NCBI RefSeq assembly: GCF_001650715.1
Contig: NZ_LWQT01000077.1
Coordinates: 206,337-270,336, forward strand
DNA length: 64,000 bases
Origin: Paramagnetospirillum marisnigri
Lineage (GTDB): Bacteria; Pseudomonadota; Alphaproteobacteria; Rhodospirillales; Magnetospirillaceae
Direction of reading: 5' to 3'
In this document: one piece after another, positions 37,509 to 46,525 of the stretch
How the letters are laid out: the number at the start of each line of letters is the position of its first letter
Position numbering within the stretch: the stretch's first letter is position 1
The notes under the pieces: generated by a model
The model's database searches: none
What the model was told of the DNA's origin: nothing
Seen by the model: the letters and a program-made list of their open reading frames with translations, nothing else
Position numbers and translations under genes: made by a program

Positions 37509-37992
37509 TCCGCAGACCCGGCGTGGGGATCAAGGCGATGAAGCGGCCCTCGATGGCGCGTCCGCGCGCCTGCATCAAGGCGCCGTGGGACAGGATCAAG
37601 GCGAGAGCGTCGAGAGCGAACAGCCCCATGGTCAGGCGCATCACCGTCTCGCCCAGGGGCGCCATCAGCGGAATGGCGAACAGTACCGGCAGCAAGGCGT
37701 AGAGGAAGGTATCGCGCCAGCGCCGCGCCCGCACCACCGACCCCGCCAGATAGGCCACCGGCGACGCCAGGACCAGGTTCACCTTGGCGCGGGCGACGAC
37801 CTGGGTGGCGATGGCGGCGGCCGGACCGGGCAGCCCCTCGAAGCTGGCCTGCAGCGACAGGCCATCGGGCGCGACCATGAAGGTGGCGCGCAGGGCATCC
37901 ATCGGCCATTGCCCCCGGGGAATGGCCGGACGGATTTCGGTATAGACCGCCCGGGAAAATGAGGAATCGGGGGGAAGAATTTCGGCAATCAT
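37468..37992 (-). CDS. hypothetical membrane protein
   Basis: A 174-residue protein of unknown function. The N-terminal ~85 residues are soluble. Two membrane segments follow (TFLYALLPVLFAIPLMAPL and MRLTMGLFALDALALILS), then a short tail. The start is uncertain: ATG 37992 is used here, while a GTG at 38025 would add 11 residues. The last 41 bp overlap the 3' end of the solute-binding protein gene on the other strand. Confidence 0.55.
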   Translation of the reverse strand: MIAEILPPDSSFSRAVYTEIRPAIPRGQWPMDALRATFMVAPDGLSLQASFEGLPGPAAAIATQVVARAKVNLVLASPVAYLAGSVVRARRWRDTFLYALLPVLFAIPLMAPLGETVMRLTMGLFALDALALILSHGALMQARGRAIEGRFIALIPTPGLRIKVPVGTPLHPQG

Positions 37993-38087
37993 CGTGCCAT
38001 GATCTCCAACCGGGGAGATGGGCACTGTGCCACGTCCCGGCCTTCAGGCCAAGGACACAGACTCGGCAGGGTGCGGTCCCGGCGGTC

Positions 38088-38345
38088 TCAGGCGACCCGG
38101 GATGCCTCGGCGGCTTCCAGTTCCTCGCGAATTTCGTCCAGGCGAAGAACCAGGGCGACAATACCCAGTTCCTCCTCGACCCGGGAACGCTCCGCCATCA
38201 GCTCTTGCCGGGCGGCGGGGTCGGCGGTCTGCCAGCGGATGTTCATGCCTTCCTCGTATTCGGCAAAGGTATGCAGCGCCTCGTCCAATTGGGCATCGAG
38301 GCGCTTCTTTTCCTCCCTGAGGGCGGCAATCAAGGACTGGACCAT
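38088..38345 (-). CDS. small coiled-coil protein
   Basis: An 85-residue, highly charged protein predicted to be almost entirely helical: ALREEKKRLDAQLDEALHTF and LMAERSRVEEELGIVALVLR show coiled-coil heptad spacing. I recognise no family. The start MVQSL (38345) lies 10 bp after the stop of another tiny gene, suggesting a two-gene operon. There are no Cys and no membrane segment. Confidence 0.5.
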   Translation of the reverse strand: MVQSLIAALREEKKRLDAQLDEALHTFAEYEEGMNIRWQTADPAARQELMAERSRVEEELGIVALVLRLDEIREELEAAEASRVA

Positions 38346-38355
38346 GGCGCCGCTT

Positions 38356-38562
38356 TCAGGCCGCGAGACGGGCACGCGGATTGACGTGCTCCACCTCGGC
38401 TCGGGCGGCGGCGTCCTCCACCCCGGTTACAGCCGCCAGCAACATGGCCGCTGCGGCGAGTCCCTCGGTATGGGCGATATCGTCGGGACGCCCCCCGGCC
38501 AGGGCGTCCTGGACGGTTTCGTCATAGGCGGTCAAAACCATCTCAAGCGTCGCGGCGTCCAT
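38356..38562 (-). CDS. small acidic hypothetical protein
   Basis: A 68-residue acidic, helical protein (MDAATLEMVLTAYDETVQDA...) with no recognised domain. The start was chosen for GGAGG 7 bp upstream of ATG 38562. It is followed closely by the coiled-coil gene. Codon use looks like the neighbours, supporting a real gene. Confidence 0.5.
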   Translation of the reverse strand: MDAATLEMVLTAYDETVQDALAGGRPDDIAHTEGLAAAAMLLAAVTGVEDAAARAEVEHVNPRARLAA

Positions 38563-38751
38563 GCGGTTCCCTCCGGGCCATCCTTCCGTCCAAACGCCCC
38601 TCCCCAAACCCGAGGCTTATCCATGACGATAGTATACCCCGGCAAAATCGGGCCGCAAGGCAATAGTTCCCACAATACATTTGTGACTATTAGAACAGCG
38701 TCACAAAATATTGTGAAAACCAAGTCAACCTTATATGAATAGAATGTAACG

Positions 38752-38970
38752 CTAGACTGCGGACTTCCTGCTCGCATAGGCGTCCAGCATGATGGCCTTC
38801 ACGGCCGACGGCGATGCTGTTGGGAAGTGCTCGGCCAACAGATCCCAGACTTTTCCATTGTGCAGAAAGTTCTGAGCGAATGCATCCATGGTGGCGGCAT
38901 TGTCCTCGTCCATGGACGCCACCATGAAATCGAACAGCCGTTTGCGATCCTCTTCGGCGAAGACTGCCAT
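38752..38970 (-). CDS. small hypothetical protein downstream of thioredoxin
   Basis: A 72-residue protein (MAVFAEEDRKRLFDFMVAS...) of helical character with no family I can name. A GGAGA-rich site lies just before ATG 38970. It is separated from trxA by the trxA terminator hairpin (38997-39022). The gap 38563-38751 downstream is AT-richer than its surroundings and holds no gene. Confidence 0.5.
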   Translation of the reverse strand: MAVFAEEDRKRLFDFMVASMDEDNAATMDAFAQNFLHNGKVWDLLAEHFPTASPSAVKAIMLDAYASRKSAV

Positions 38971-38996
38971 GCCCCTCTCCCGGTTCACAAAAACGA

Positions 38997-39022
38997 CGAG
39001 CCCCGCACACCGGCGGGGCTCG
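38997..39022 (-). terminator. rho-independent terminator of trxA
   Basis: A perfect 10-bp stem (CGAGCCCCGC / GCGGGGCTCG) with a 6-nt loop is followed on the minus strand by TCGTTTTTGT. It lies 22 bp after the trxA stop. Confidence 0.82.
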
Positions 39023-39044
39023 CTCCTGACCTTGGATGCTCGGC

Positions 39045-39359
39045 CTAGATGCTGGCCTCGACCCACTCGTAGAGCTTGCTCTTGGGCAGGGCCCCGATCT
39101 TGGTGGCGGCCACCTGGCCGTCCTTGAAGATCATCAGGGTGGGAATGCCCCGCACGCCGTACTTGCCGGGGGTGCCGGGATTCTCGTCGATATTGATCTT
39201 GGCGACGGTGATCTTGGCCCCCAGTTCCTTGGCCAGTTCCTCCAGCGCCGGAGCGATCTGGCGACACGGACCGCACCATTCGGCCCAGAAATCAACCAGA
39301 ACCGGACCGCTGGCCTTGAGCACATCGGCCTCGAACGAGGAGTCGGTCACGTTCTTCAT
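39045..39359 (-). CDS. trxA: thioredoxin
   Basis: A 104-residue thioredoxin 1 type protein with the redox motif WCGPC (C29, C32) in [11 protein letters not shown]. It also has the conserved Asp in VLVDFWAEW and cis-Pro in [12 protein letters not shown]. It reduces cytoplasmic disulphides, accepting electrons from thioredoxin reductase. The gene is monocistronic, with a clear sigma-70-like promoter ~73 bp upstream and a hairpin terminator downstream. Confidence 0.97.
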   Translation of the reverse strand: MKNVTDSSFEADVLKASGPVLVDFWAEWCGPCRQIAPALEELAKELGAKITVAKINIDENPGTPGKYGVRGIPTLMIFKDGQVAATKIGALPKSKLYEWVEASI

Positions 39360-39431
39360 AGGTAAGTTCCTTGTCGAATTCGAAAGACGGTTTTGTCCGC
39401 CCGCCCGGGTTTCCCCGGGGACAACCTGACC

Positions 39432-39460
39432 ACTGTAGAAACCTGTCGTCCGACCGTCAA
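39432..39460 (-). promoter_or_regulatory. sigma-70-like promoter of trxA
   Basis: On the minus strand TTGACG (-35, 5/6) and TACAGT (-10, 4/6) are exactly 17 bp apart. The promoter abuts the stop codon of the chemoreceptor gene at 39462. Confidence 0.6.
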
Positions 39461-39461
39461 G

Positions 39462-41261
39462 TTAACTGCCGCCGATGCGGGCAACGAAGCCATCCACCTC
39501 GCGGCTGAGGGTTTCCGATTGCAGGGACAATTCCGCCGCGGCCGCCGCGACCTGCCCGGAGGATTCGGTCGCCTCGGCCGCCGTCGCCTGGACGGTGACG
39601 ATGGCCGCCGAGACCGACGCCGCCCCCGAGGCGGCCTCGGCCACGTTGCGGGCGATTTCCAGGGTGACGGCGTTCTGTTCCTCGACGGCGCCCGCCACCG
39701 CCGAGGAGGCCTGCTCGATCTCGGACACGGTGCGGGAGATATCCTGGATGGCCGAGATGGCCTCGGCGGCCACGCCTTGGATCTGCGCGACCTGATTGGT
39801 GATGTCCTCGGTGGCCCTGGCCGTCTGGTTGGCCAGGTTCTTGACCTCGCCCGCCACCACGGCGAAGCCCTTGCCGGCCTCGCCCGCGCGCGCCGCCTCG
39901 ATAGTGGCGTTGAGCGCCAGCAGATTGGTCTGGGACGCGATGTCGTTGATCAGGCTGACGATGGCGCCGATGCGCTGGGCCGCCTCGCTCAGGCCGCGGA
40001 CGGTGGAATCGGTCCGGGCGGCCACGCCCGCCGCCTCGGACGCCACCACGGCGGCCCGGTTGACCTGGGCGCTGATCTCCTGGATCGAGGCGGAGAATTC
40101 CTCCACCGCCGAGGCGACGGCCTGAACATTGACCGAGGCCTGTTCGGCGGCGGCAGCCACCGTCATGGCCTGCTGGGTGGTATCGGTGGCCTGGGCCGAC
40201 ATGGCGCCGGACGAGGCTTCCAGCTCGGTCGCGGCGGCGGCCACGGCATTGACCACCGGCTTGACCTGATCATTGGCGAAGGCGATGAACTCGGCATCGC
40301 GGCTTTCCATCAGCTTCAGCGAGCGATTGATGCTCTTGGCGTAGACCAGATAGTCACCCCTGAGCCCGGTCAGCAGGATGCGGCGGAAATAGCGGCGGCC
40401 ATTGGCCGATTCCACCGCCGCGAAGGCTTCCTTGCCAAAGGCTTCCGCCACGTCGAGCAGGCGGTTAATGTTGCGCAGCAACTCGCCGATCTCGTCGTTG
40501 CGGCGAATTCCCATGACGCGGGCATTGAGATCACCGGCCGAACTCCGCGCCAGGATCTTGTTGGCGCCGGACAGATCCTCGGCCACCGCTCCGACGCCGC
40601 GGCCAATATAGACCGCGACGCCGACCCCGATCAGCGAGCACAGGGCGGCGACGATCATGAAGACGATGGCGGTGCCCCGGCTGCTGCCGAGTGTGGCGGC
40701 TTCGTCTTCCTGGCTGCGCTGAATCAGCAGGGCGACGGTCGCGTCGATCTTCTCCAGATCCTTTTGCAGTTGCTCCGACTTGGCGTCGAATTCCGCCATC
40801 CGCTTATTGCCCCCCTCGGGGCCATGGGCGACATAGGCCTCGGCCATGGTCCGCCCGGCGGCGACATAGGCGGGAAAATGGCTCTTGGCGGCGGTCAAGG
40901 CCCCGGTCAGGTCGGCATTGCCCATCTGCCCGGCCAGTTCCGCCAGACGGGCGGCGTCCTTATCGAAGCGCTCGGCGAAATCCTTGGCCTTGGCGAAACC
41001 GTCATCCAGGCCGTCGAGGCCGCGGGTAGCCGACACGTCGGTCAGCCATTGCTGGACCTGCACCACGTCGAAACGCAGATCCTTGGACGCCTGGGCGATG
41101 CCGAACACCTGAGTGCGGAAACGGCTGGCCATGTCGGCCACATTGCCGATCCCGACGATTCCAGCCCAGATCCCGCCCACACCGGCCAGCAGGCAGATGA
41201 CGGCGGGAATCAGGACGGCGAGCATCACCGCCCGCGCCTCGGAGTGAAGAGTCTTCTGCAT
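39462..41261 (-). CDS. methyl-accepting chemotaxis protein
   Basis: A 599-residue chemoreceptor. TM1 is near residues 12-35, then a periplasmic ~155-residue helical bundle. TM2 is near 194-218 and a divergent HAMP region follows it. The signalling tip near residue 433 reads [20 protein letters not shown], and no CheR/CheB docking pentapeptide ends the protein. ATG 41261 was preferred (GGAG 8 bp upstream) over an in-frame TTG at 41279 that overlaps the PAS-gene stop. The PAS gene immediately upstream suggests it works with an Aer-like redox sensor. Confidence 0.9.
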   Translation of the reverse strand: MQKTLHSEARAVMLAVLIPAVICLLAGVGGIWAGIVGIGNVADMASRFRTQVFGIAQASKDLRFDVVQVQQWLTDVSATRGLDGLDDGFAKAKDFAERFDKDAARLAELAGQMGNADLTGALTAAKSHFPAYVAAGRTMAEAYVAHGPEGGNKRMAEFDAKSEQLQKDLEKIDATVALLIQRSQEDEAATLGSSRGTAIVFMIVAALCSLIGVGVAVYIGRGVGAVAEDLSGANKILARSSAGDLNARVMGIRRNDEIGELLRNINRLLDVAEAFGKEAFAAVESANGRRYFRRILLTGLRGDYLVYAKSINRSLKLMESRDAEFIAFANDQVKPVVNAVAAAATELEASSGAMSAQATDTTQQAMTVAAAAEQASVNVQAVASAVEEFSASIQEISAQVNRAAVVASEAAGVAARTDSTVRGLSEAAQRIGAIVSLINDIASQTNLLALNATIEAARAGEAGKGFAVVAGEVKNLANQTARATEDITNQVAQIQGVAAEAISAIQDISRTVSEIEQASSAVAGAVEEQNAVTLEIARNVAEAASGAASVSAAIVTVQATAAEATESSGQVAAAAAELSLQSETLSREVDGFVARIGGS

Positions 41262-41275
41262 GGGACTGGCTCCGC

Positions 41276-41815
41276 TCAACGATCGGGGGTGATGGCGAAA
41301 ATGAAGCGGTCATAGCTGTCGAACCCGGCATCGGCCACGGCCCGGTTCAGCATGGCCCACGAGGATTCCAGCCCGGCCTTGCGATCGGCGTGCCGGCCCT
41401 CTTCGCCCAGCAGGTTTGCATAGAGCGGCTTGATGACCGCCAAGGCCTCGGCGTCGGGGACACGGCGGTTGGAATGAAAGCCGATGATCTGCCCGGCCGA
41501 ATCGAAACTCGGGGTGACATGGGCGAGGACCCAGTAATTGTCACCATTCTTCGCCATGTTGTTGACATAGGCGAACAGCTCCCGCCCCGCCGAGATGGTG
41601 TCCCACAGCAACTTGAACACCGCGCGGGGCATATCGGGATGACGGATCAGCGAATGGGGCTGGCCGATCAGTTCGGGCTCGGTGTAGCCGCTGACCGCCA
41701 TGAAGACGTCGTTGACATAGGTCAGCCGCCCCTTCGGGTCGGTCTTGCTGACGATCAATTCATGGGCGGCGAAACTCCGCTCCTTACCCGAAGGGGTAAT
41801 TCTCTTTTCTGCCAT
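41276..41815 (-). CDS. Aer-like PAS-domain protein
   Basis: A 179-residue soluble protein. Residues ~20-130 form a PAS domain of the Aer type: [42 protein letters not shown] and [20 protein letters not shown]. In Aer this domain binds FAD and reports the redox state. No membrane segment, HAMP or signalling domain is attached. Beginning 14 bp later is a chemoreceptor gene that lacks a PAS domain, so the two may act as a split energy-taxis receptor. Confidence 0.85.
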   Translation of the reverse strand: MAEKRITPSGKERSFAAHELIVSKTDPKGRLTYVNDVFMAVSGYTEPELIGQPHSLIRHPDMPRAVFKLLWDTISAGRELFAYVNNMAKNGDNYWVLAHVTPSFDSAGQIIGFHSNRRVPDAEALAVIKPLYANLLGEEGRHADRKAGLESSWAMLNRAVADAGFDSYDRFIFAITPDR

Positions 41816-42063
41816 TATTCGTATTCCCCAGTACCCCATACCTTTGTTGCGACTGTGTCAGCTAGATGACCCAGACGCAATCAAGAAGCACCCCAAACTG
41901 GCTTCTAATACCGACGCTATAGTACTTGCCCCATACTATCAACCTATTTCCCAGTGCCGCCCGTGACCATGACCGAGCGTCTTTGGCGCATCCCCATGCT
42001 GGTGGCGGGGGGACTCCAGCGCCGCTATTCTTGCGTAAGACGCGACGGAGTCCGGAGGGCGAG

Positions 42064-43425
42064 GTGACGGCACCAAACGATTTGAAAGCCATCCTTACAG
42101 CCGGATTGCAGCGGGTCGATCCGCTGGGGATGATCCTGGACCATGTGAGACTCGCGGGCGATCGGCTGAGGCTCAGCCGCGACCAGGGCGACGAGGAGAT
42201 CGACCTGACAGTGTTCGACCGCATCGCGGTGCTGGGCGCGGGCAAGGCCTCGGCCCGCATGGCACAGGGTTTGGAACAGGTGCTGGGCGACCGGATTGGT
42301 GACGGGCTGGTGGTTGTCAAGACCGGCCATGCCCTGCCCCTGCGGCATATCCGGGTCCTGGAAGCCTCGCACCCCACGCCCGACGATGCCGGGGTCGAGG
42401 CGGCGCGCCAATTGGCGGATTACGCCGGGGGGCTGGACGAACGCTGCCTGGCGATCCTGCTCATCTCGGGGGGCGGCTCGGCGCTGCTTCCCGCTCCCCG
42501 GCCGCCGCTGAGCCTGGCCGACAAGCAGGCGACCACCGCGGCGCTGCTGGCCTGCGGCGCCGACATTCACGAGGTCAATTGCGTGCGCAAGCATCTGTCG
42601 GCCCTGAAGGGCGGCGGGTTGGCCCGGCTTCTGGCCCCCGCCCGCTGCCTGGCGCTAATCCTGTCCGACGTGGTGGGCGACCGGCTGGACAGCATCTCCT
42701 CGGGACTAACCGCCGCCGATCCCACCACCTTCGCCGACGCCCTGGCGGTGATCAGCCGGTACGGTCTGGACCAAAGCCTGCCCGCCTCGGTGATGGCGCT
42801 GCTGCGCCGGGGTGACGAGGGCCACGAGCCCGAAACCGCCAAGCCCGGGGATGCCGCCCTGGCCCGTGTCACCAATGCCGTGATCGGCAGCAACCGCGCC
42901 GCCGTTCTGGCCGCCCGCGACAAGGCCCGATCCCTGGGCTACGACACGCTGGCGCTGACCTCGAGCCTGACGGGCGAGGCCCGCGAGGTGGCCAAGCTGC
43001 TGTTCGCCATAGCGCGGGACTGCCGCGACGGCGGCTTGCTGGCCCCCGCCCCGGCCTGCCTGATCGCGGGTGGCGAAAGCGTGGTCACGGTGAGCGGTAC
43101 CGGCTCCGGCGGCCGCAACCAGGAAATGGCCCTGGCCTTCCTGGCGGAAATGGCGGGGGATCCCCAAGGCGGGCGCGACATCGCCTTCCTGTCCGCCGCC
43201 ACCGATGGCGGTGATGGCCCCACCGACGCGGCAGGCGCCTTCGCTACCCCGGAAGTGCTGGTCCGCGCCCGCGCCCTGGGGCTGTCGCCGACCCATTTCC
43301 TTGGCAATAACGATTCCTACGGCTTCTTCGATCGCTTAGGGGGACTGCTGCGAACCGGCCCCACCGGAACCAATGTCTGCGACCTCCAGATCATCCTGGT
43401 GGGCAGCCCTCACACTTGTACTTGA
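42064..43425 (+). CDS. glycerate 2-kinase (MOFRL family)
   Basis: A 453-residue kinase of the GckA/TtuD type that phosphorylates glycerate to 2-phosphoglycerate in the serine or glyoxylate/tartrate pathways. The conserved parts are VLGAGKASARMAQGLE, LISGGGSALLPAP, INEVNCVRKHLS-like HEVNCVRKHLSALKGGGLA, LSDVVGD, and the C-terminal MOFRL signature GGESVVTVSGTGSGGRNQEMAL. Translation starts at GTG 42064 with GGAGG upstream. The 248-bp gap before it (41816-42063) holds promoters only. The rpmG promoter overlaps its 3' end. Confidence 0.9.
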   Translation: MTAPNDLKAILTAGLQRVDPLGMILDHVRLAGDRLRLSRDQGDEEIDLTVFDRIAVLGAGKASARMAQGLEQVLGDRIGDGLVVVKTGHALPLRHIRVLEASHPTPDDAGVEAARQLADYAGGLDERCLAILLISGGGSALLPAPRPPLSLADKQATTAALLACGADIHEVNCVRKHLSALKGGGLARLLAPARCLALILSDVVGDRLDSISSGLTAADPTTFADALAVISRYGLDQSLPASVMALLRRGDEGHEPETAKPGDAALARVTNAVIGSNRAAVLAARDKARSLGYDTLALTSSLTGEAREVAKLLFAIARDCRDGGLLAPAPACLIAGGESVVTVSGTGSGGRNQEMALAFLAEMAGDPQGGRDIAFLSAATDGGDGPTDAAGAFATPEVLVRARALGLSPTHFLGNNDSYGFFDRLGGLLRTGPTGTNVCDLQIILVGSPHTCT

Positions 43426-43449
43426 CTCTGGCGTCGGGATCAGTATGGT
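43422..43449 (+). promoter_or_regulatory. sigma-70-like promoter of rpmG
   Basis: TTGACT (-35, 5/6) is followed after 16 bp by TATGGT (-10, 4/6). The -35 overlaps the stop codon of the glycerate kinase gene, and the start of rpmG is 46 bp downstream of the -10. Confidence 0.58.
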
Positions 43450-43494
43450 GCGCCCCCTGAGTTTCGATCACCAACGTTTGTCGGGATTTTCGTC

Positions 43495-43662
43495 ATGGCC
43501 AAGCCTGCCACCATTCTCATCAAGCTGCTGAGCACCGCGGGGACGGGCTTCTTCTACGTGGCGAAGAAGAACCCGCGCAAGACGACTGAAAAGCTGGAAT
43601 TCCGCAAGTACGACCCTGTCGTGCGCAAGCATGTCCAGTTCAAGGAAGCCAAGATCAAGTAG
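43495..43662 (+). CDS. rpmG: 50S ribosomal protein L33
   Basis: A 55-residue basic protein, [20 protein letters not shown] at the start and [11 protein letters not shown] at the end, matching alphaproteobacterial L33. It lacks the zinc-binding cysteines, so it is the C-minus form. It sits in the large subunit near the E site. The gene has its own promoter and a GC-hairpin terminator. It was found by reading the sequence between the glycerate kinase and diguanylate cyclase genes. Confidence 0.95.
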   Translation: MAKPATILIKLLSTAGTGFFYVAKKNPRKTTEKLEFRKYDPVVRKHVQFKEAKIK

Positions 43663-43693
43663 TCTTGCCGCTCCTGAGGAATTTATGTTGCGA

Positions 43694-43712
43694 GGGCGCC
43701 CATCGGGCGCCC
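43694..43712 (+). terminator. rho-independent terminator of rpmG
   Basis: GGGCGCCC-ATC-GGGCGCCC forms a 7-8-bp stem and is followed by TTTCCGTTT. It lies 31 bp after the L33 stop. Confidence 0.75.
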
Positions 43713-43720
43713 TTTCCGTT

Positions 43721-44791
43721 TCAGGCGAACAGCTCGATATCGTCACCCGCCCGCCGCTCCACCGACAGCCCGCCCTCGTCAATCAACTGCTCGTACGAGC
43801 ACACCTGGTCGCGGCCATGCTCCTTGGCGTAATACAGCGCCTTGTCGGCATTGCCGATCACCACCGAGGGCAAATCGTCGGACTGGATGCGCACGAAGCC
43901 GATGCTGACCGTGACCTTGCCCACCTGGGGAAACGGGAAGGACGCGACGGTGGCGCGGAAACGATCGAACACCGCCTGGGCATTGGCGAAGGTGGTCGGC
44001 GCCAGCATCACCACGAATTCCTCGCCGCCGAAGCGGAACAGCAGGTCCTCGCCCCGGAAGGCCTTGCGCATCAGCGCCGCCAGCAGCAACAGCACCTCGT
44101 CGCCGAACACATGGCCGAAGCTGTCATTGACCCGCTTGAAGTGGTCGATGTCGATCATACCCAACCAGTGATGGTCGCCGTCGAGATGGCTGTTGCGGCG
44201 GTCACCCGCATAGGGAAGCTCGAAATGACGGGAACTGGCGACGATCCGGCTGAAATTCTCGTCGAAGGTCTTGCGGTTCTTCAGCCCGGTCAGGGTGTCG
44301 CGGGCGGCATCGCGCAGGATGGCGAGATAGTTGCGATAGATGGCGGCGAAACCATCCACCAGCGCCTGCTTGCCCGCCTGCTCGGGCGCCGAGACCGTGA
44401 CCAGGAAGGCGCAGACCGTGCCGCGGTCGTCCACCACCGCCTGGGCCCGGCGAATCGCCCCGTCGGGCAGCACCATATCGTGGCTGCCACCGGTGGCCAT
44501 GCATTGCAGCAGCAACATGTCATTGCCGATTTCAGCCATGGACTCGGGCACGTCCTGCCCTGGCGCCGCCTTGATCGCCACGTAATCGATGAAGATGCCC
44601 GCCGCCGTCTGGGTGGGACGGCAGATGGCGCAAAAGGGAAGGTCCGCCAGATCGGCCAAGGTGGCGACCAGACTGTCCTCGAGATGCTGCTGGCTGCGCT
44701 GCTCGGTGATCCTGACCACGGAGGACAGGACCGATTCCGGCGTGATGACTGCGTCCATTGAACTTCCGATTGTAACCCCTTGCTTTTGCAT
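43721..44791 (-). CDS. diguanylate cyclase (GGDEF domain)
   Basis: A 356-residue protein making cyclic di-GMP from GTP. The C-terminal half is a GGDEF domain with active-site GGEEF and an intact inhibitory I-site, RGED five residues before it, so product inhibition is expected. DTLTGLKNRKTF and MIDIDHFKRVNDSFGHVFGDE are further landmarks. The N-terminal ~170 residues contain a CRP pair of cysteines (C54 in FCAIC, C57) and resemble a small sensory domain of unknown ligand. It has no membrane segment. It is convergent with rpmG. Confidence 0.92.
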   Translation of the reverse strand: MQKQGVTIGSSMDAVITPESVLSSVVRITEQRSQQHLEDSLVATLADLADLPFCAICRPTQTAAGIFIDYVAIKAAPGQDVPESMAEIGNDMLLLQCMATGGSHDMVLPDGAIRRAQAVVDDRGTVCAFLVTVSAPEQAGKQALVDGFAAIYRNYLAILRDAARDTLTGLKNRKTFDENFSRIVASSRHFELPYAGDRRNSHLDGDHHWLGMIDIDHFKRVNDSFGHVFGDEVLLLLAALMRKAFRGEDLLFRFGGEEFVVMLAPTTFANAQAVFDRFRATVASFPFPQVGKVTVSIGFVRIQSDDLPSVVIGNADKALYYAKEHGRDQVCSYEQLIDEGGLSVERRAGDDIELFA

Positions 44792-44844
44792 TGTGGCCTC
44801 TCCGAGGCCTGAATCGGAAGTCGAAAATATGCAGGACTGCCTTG

Positions 44845-46431
44845 TCAGTGCGGGCTGCTTTCCGGCTCCAAGGCCCGGCGCTGCGAGGTTTCCAGCGTCC
44901 GTCCAGGCCCCGACAGGGCGATGGCCCGCATATGGGCAGCGCGGTTCAGCAGCAAGCGCTCCGCGATGTCCATGTCCAGCCGCGCCTCGGAACGGCGAGC
45001 CGGAGGACACCCGTCCCGCAACCGCTGGCGCAGTCCGGTTTCCTCGAAACCGGCATGGCGCCACACAGCCAGGGTCTCGGGCAGGCGGCTCGCCTGGCTG
45101 CCCCGCGCCAACCCATCCACCACGGCGGCGGGATTGGGATTGGAACCGGTGCAGATGGCGGGCAGCACGCCCAGGCCATGCAGGGCATAGCCCGACGGCG
45201 TATGGAAGCGCGACCAGGTCAGGGTGATCTCGCCGTCATTGGGCAGGGCGATGACGGTCTGAACCGTGCCCTTGCCATAGGAGTTGGTCCCCACCACCAC
45301 CGCCCGCCCGGCATCCTGAAGAGCGGAGGCGACGATCTCGGCGGCCGAGGCGGAGCGCCCGTCCACCACCACCACCACCGGCAGAGTCTCTCCGATATCC
45401 CCGGGATGGGCGTCGAAGGAATTGCCCGCCTCGGGATGGCGCCCCTTGGTGAAGACGATGGTGCCCTTGTCCACGAACAGATCCACCACCGCCACCGCCT
45501 TGTCCAGCAACCCGCCGGGATTGCCGCGCAGGTCCAGGACCACCCCCACCAGACCGGCGCCAAGCCTGGCACGGGCATCCTGCAGCAGGCCTTCCAGGCT
45601 GTGGGCGGTGCCCTGGTTGAAACTGCTGATCTTGAAGGCGGCGATGCCGCCGGTCAGGGTCATGGTCACGGTCTTGGGAATGATGCGCGAACGGCGCAGG
45701 CTCAATTGCAGGGCGTCGCCACCCCGGCGCAGCCGAACCGACAGATCGCTGGCCACCTGCCCCCGCAGCAGGCTGGAAATGGCGTTCCGGTCCAATCCCC
45801 GCACCGACTGGTCATCGATGCTCAAGATGATGTCGCCCGCCTTCATGCCCGCGCGATGGGCCGGGGTGTCCTCGACCACCTCCACCACCCGGGGCTCGCC
45901 ATCCACCAGATCGAACTTGATGCCGATGCCGCCAAAACCGTTGCGGCTGGCCCGATGCTCGCGCGCCTCGCGGGCACTGGCATAGCGGGAATAGACATCG
46001 GCCTTGCCCAGCGCGCCCTCGAACACCGCCTGATAGAGCTTCTCGTCATCGGCGGTGCGGATGGGCTCGGACACCCGCCGGGCCTCGCTCACCGCCGCCA
46101 CGGTCACGCGCGCCCAACCCTGGGTGTCCGTCGCGGCGGGCGCCGCGAATTCCGCCACCACCGCCTCGGCGGTGGACAGCCGCACGGCCCCGTCCTGGGA
46201 GGCCACGGCCAGTTGCGGATCGATATCGGCCAGGCCGCGCATGCCGTCGAGCGCGATGGAAGCCGCCGTCACCGGTTGAAGATGACGTTCCACCACCGCA
46301 TCGAAACCAAAGGCGATGACACGCTCGGCCTCGGCCGCAGACCAGTCCGCCGCCGAGGCGCAGCCCAGCCCCCAGGCCCAGAAGACCAGGGCCGCCGCCG
46401 CGCCGTTCCTGAACCGGATATGCGTAACCAT
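44845..46431 (-). CDS. S41-family C-terminal processing peptidase with PDZ domain
   Basis: A 528-residue exported protease with a signal peptide (~1-27, ending CASAAD). A PDZ domain spans roughly residues 165-250 (GFGGIGIKFDLV, DTPAHRAGMKAGDIILSIDD). The S41 catalytic core follows, with VLDLRGNPGGLLDKAV, the catalytic Ser in DGRSASAAEIVASAL (near 362) and the Lys in SYGKGTVQT (near 384). It would trim or degrade periplasmic proteins. The C-terminal ~90 residues hold unusual Cys/Arg-rich sequence not typical of CtpA. It precedes nothing else in its operon and lies after flgE. Confidence 0.88.
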   Translation of the reverse strand: MVTHIRFRNGAAAALVFWAWGLGCASAADWSAAEAERVIAFGFDAVVERHLQPVTAASIALDGMRGLADIDPQLAVASQDGAVRLSTAEAVVAEFAAPAATDTQGWARVTVAAVSEARRVSEPIRTADDEKLYQAVFEGALGKADVYSRYASAREAREHRASRNGFGGIGIKFDLVDGEPRVVEVVEDTPAHRAGMKAGDIILSIDDQSVRGLDRNAISSLLRGQVASDLSVRLRRGGDALQLSLRRSRIIPKTVTMTLTGGIAAFKISSFNQGTAHSLEGLLQDARARLGAGLVGVVLDLRGNPGGLLDKAVAVVDLFVDKGTIVFTKGRHPEAGNSFDAHPGDIGETLPVVVVVDGRSASAAEIVASALQDAGRAVVVGTNSYGKGTVQTVIALPNDGEITLTWSRFHTPSGYALHGLGVLPAICTGSNPNPAAVVDGLARGSQASRLPETLAVWRHAGFEETGLRQRLRDGCPPARRSEARLDMDIAERLLLNRAAHMRAIALSGPGRTLETSQRRALEPESSPH

Positions 46432-46477
46432 GGCGGGATTATGCGCAACACCTGGCGGCAGGGTATAGCAAAAACGA

Positions 46478-46510
46478 AACCGCCGATGGCCGTTCTGGCC
46501 ATCGGCGGTT
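46478..46510 (-). terminator. rho-independent terminator of the fliK-flgD-flgE operon
   Basis: A perfect 14-bp stem (AACCGCCGATGGCC / GGCCATCGGCGGTT) with a 5-nt loop is followed on the minus strand by TCGTTTTTGC. It lies 15 bp after the flgE stop. Confidence 0.88.
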
Positions 46511-46525
46511 CGGTCATGTCAGGAC

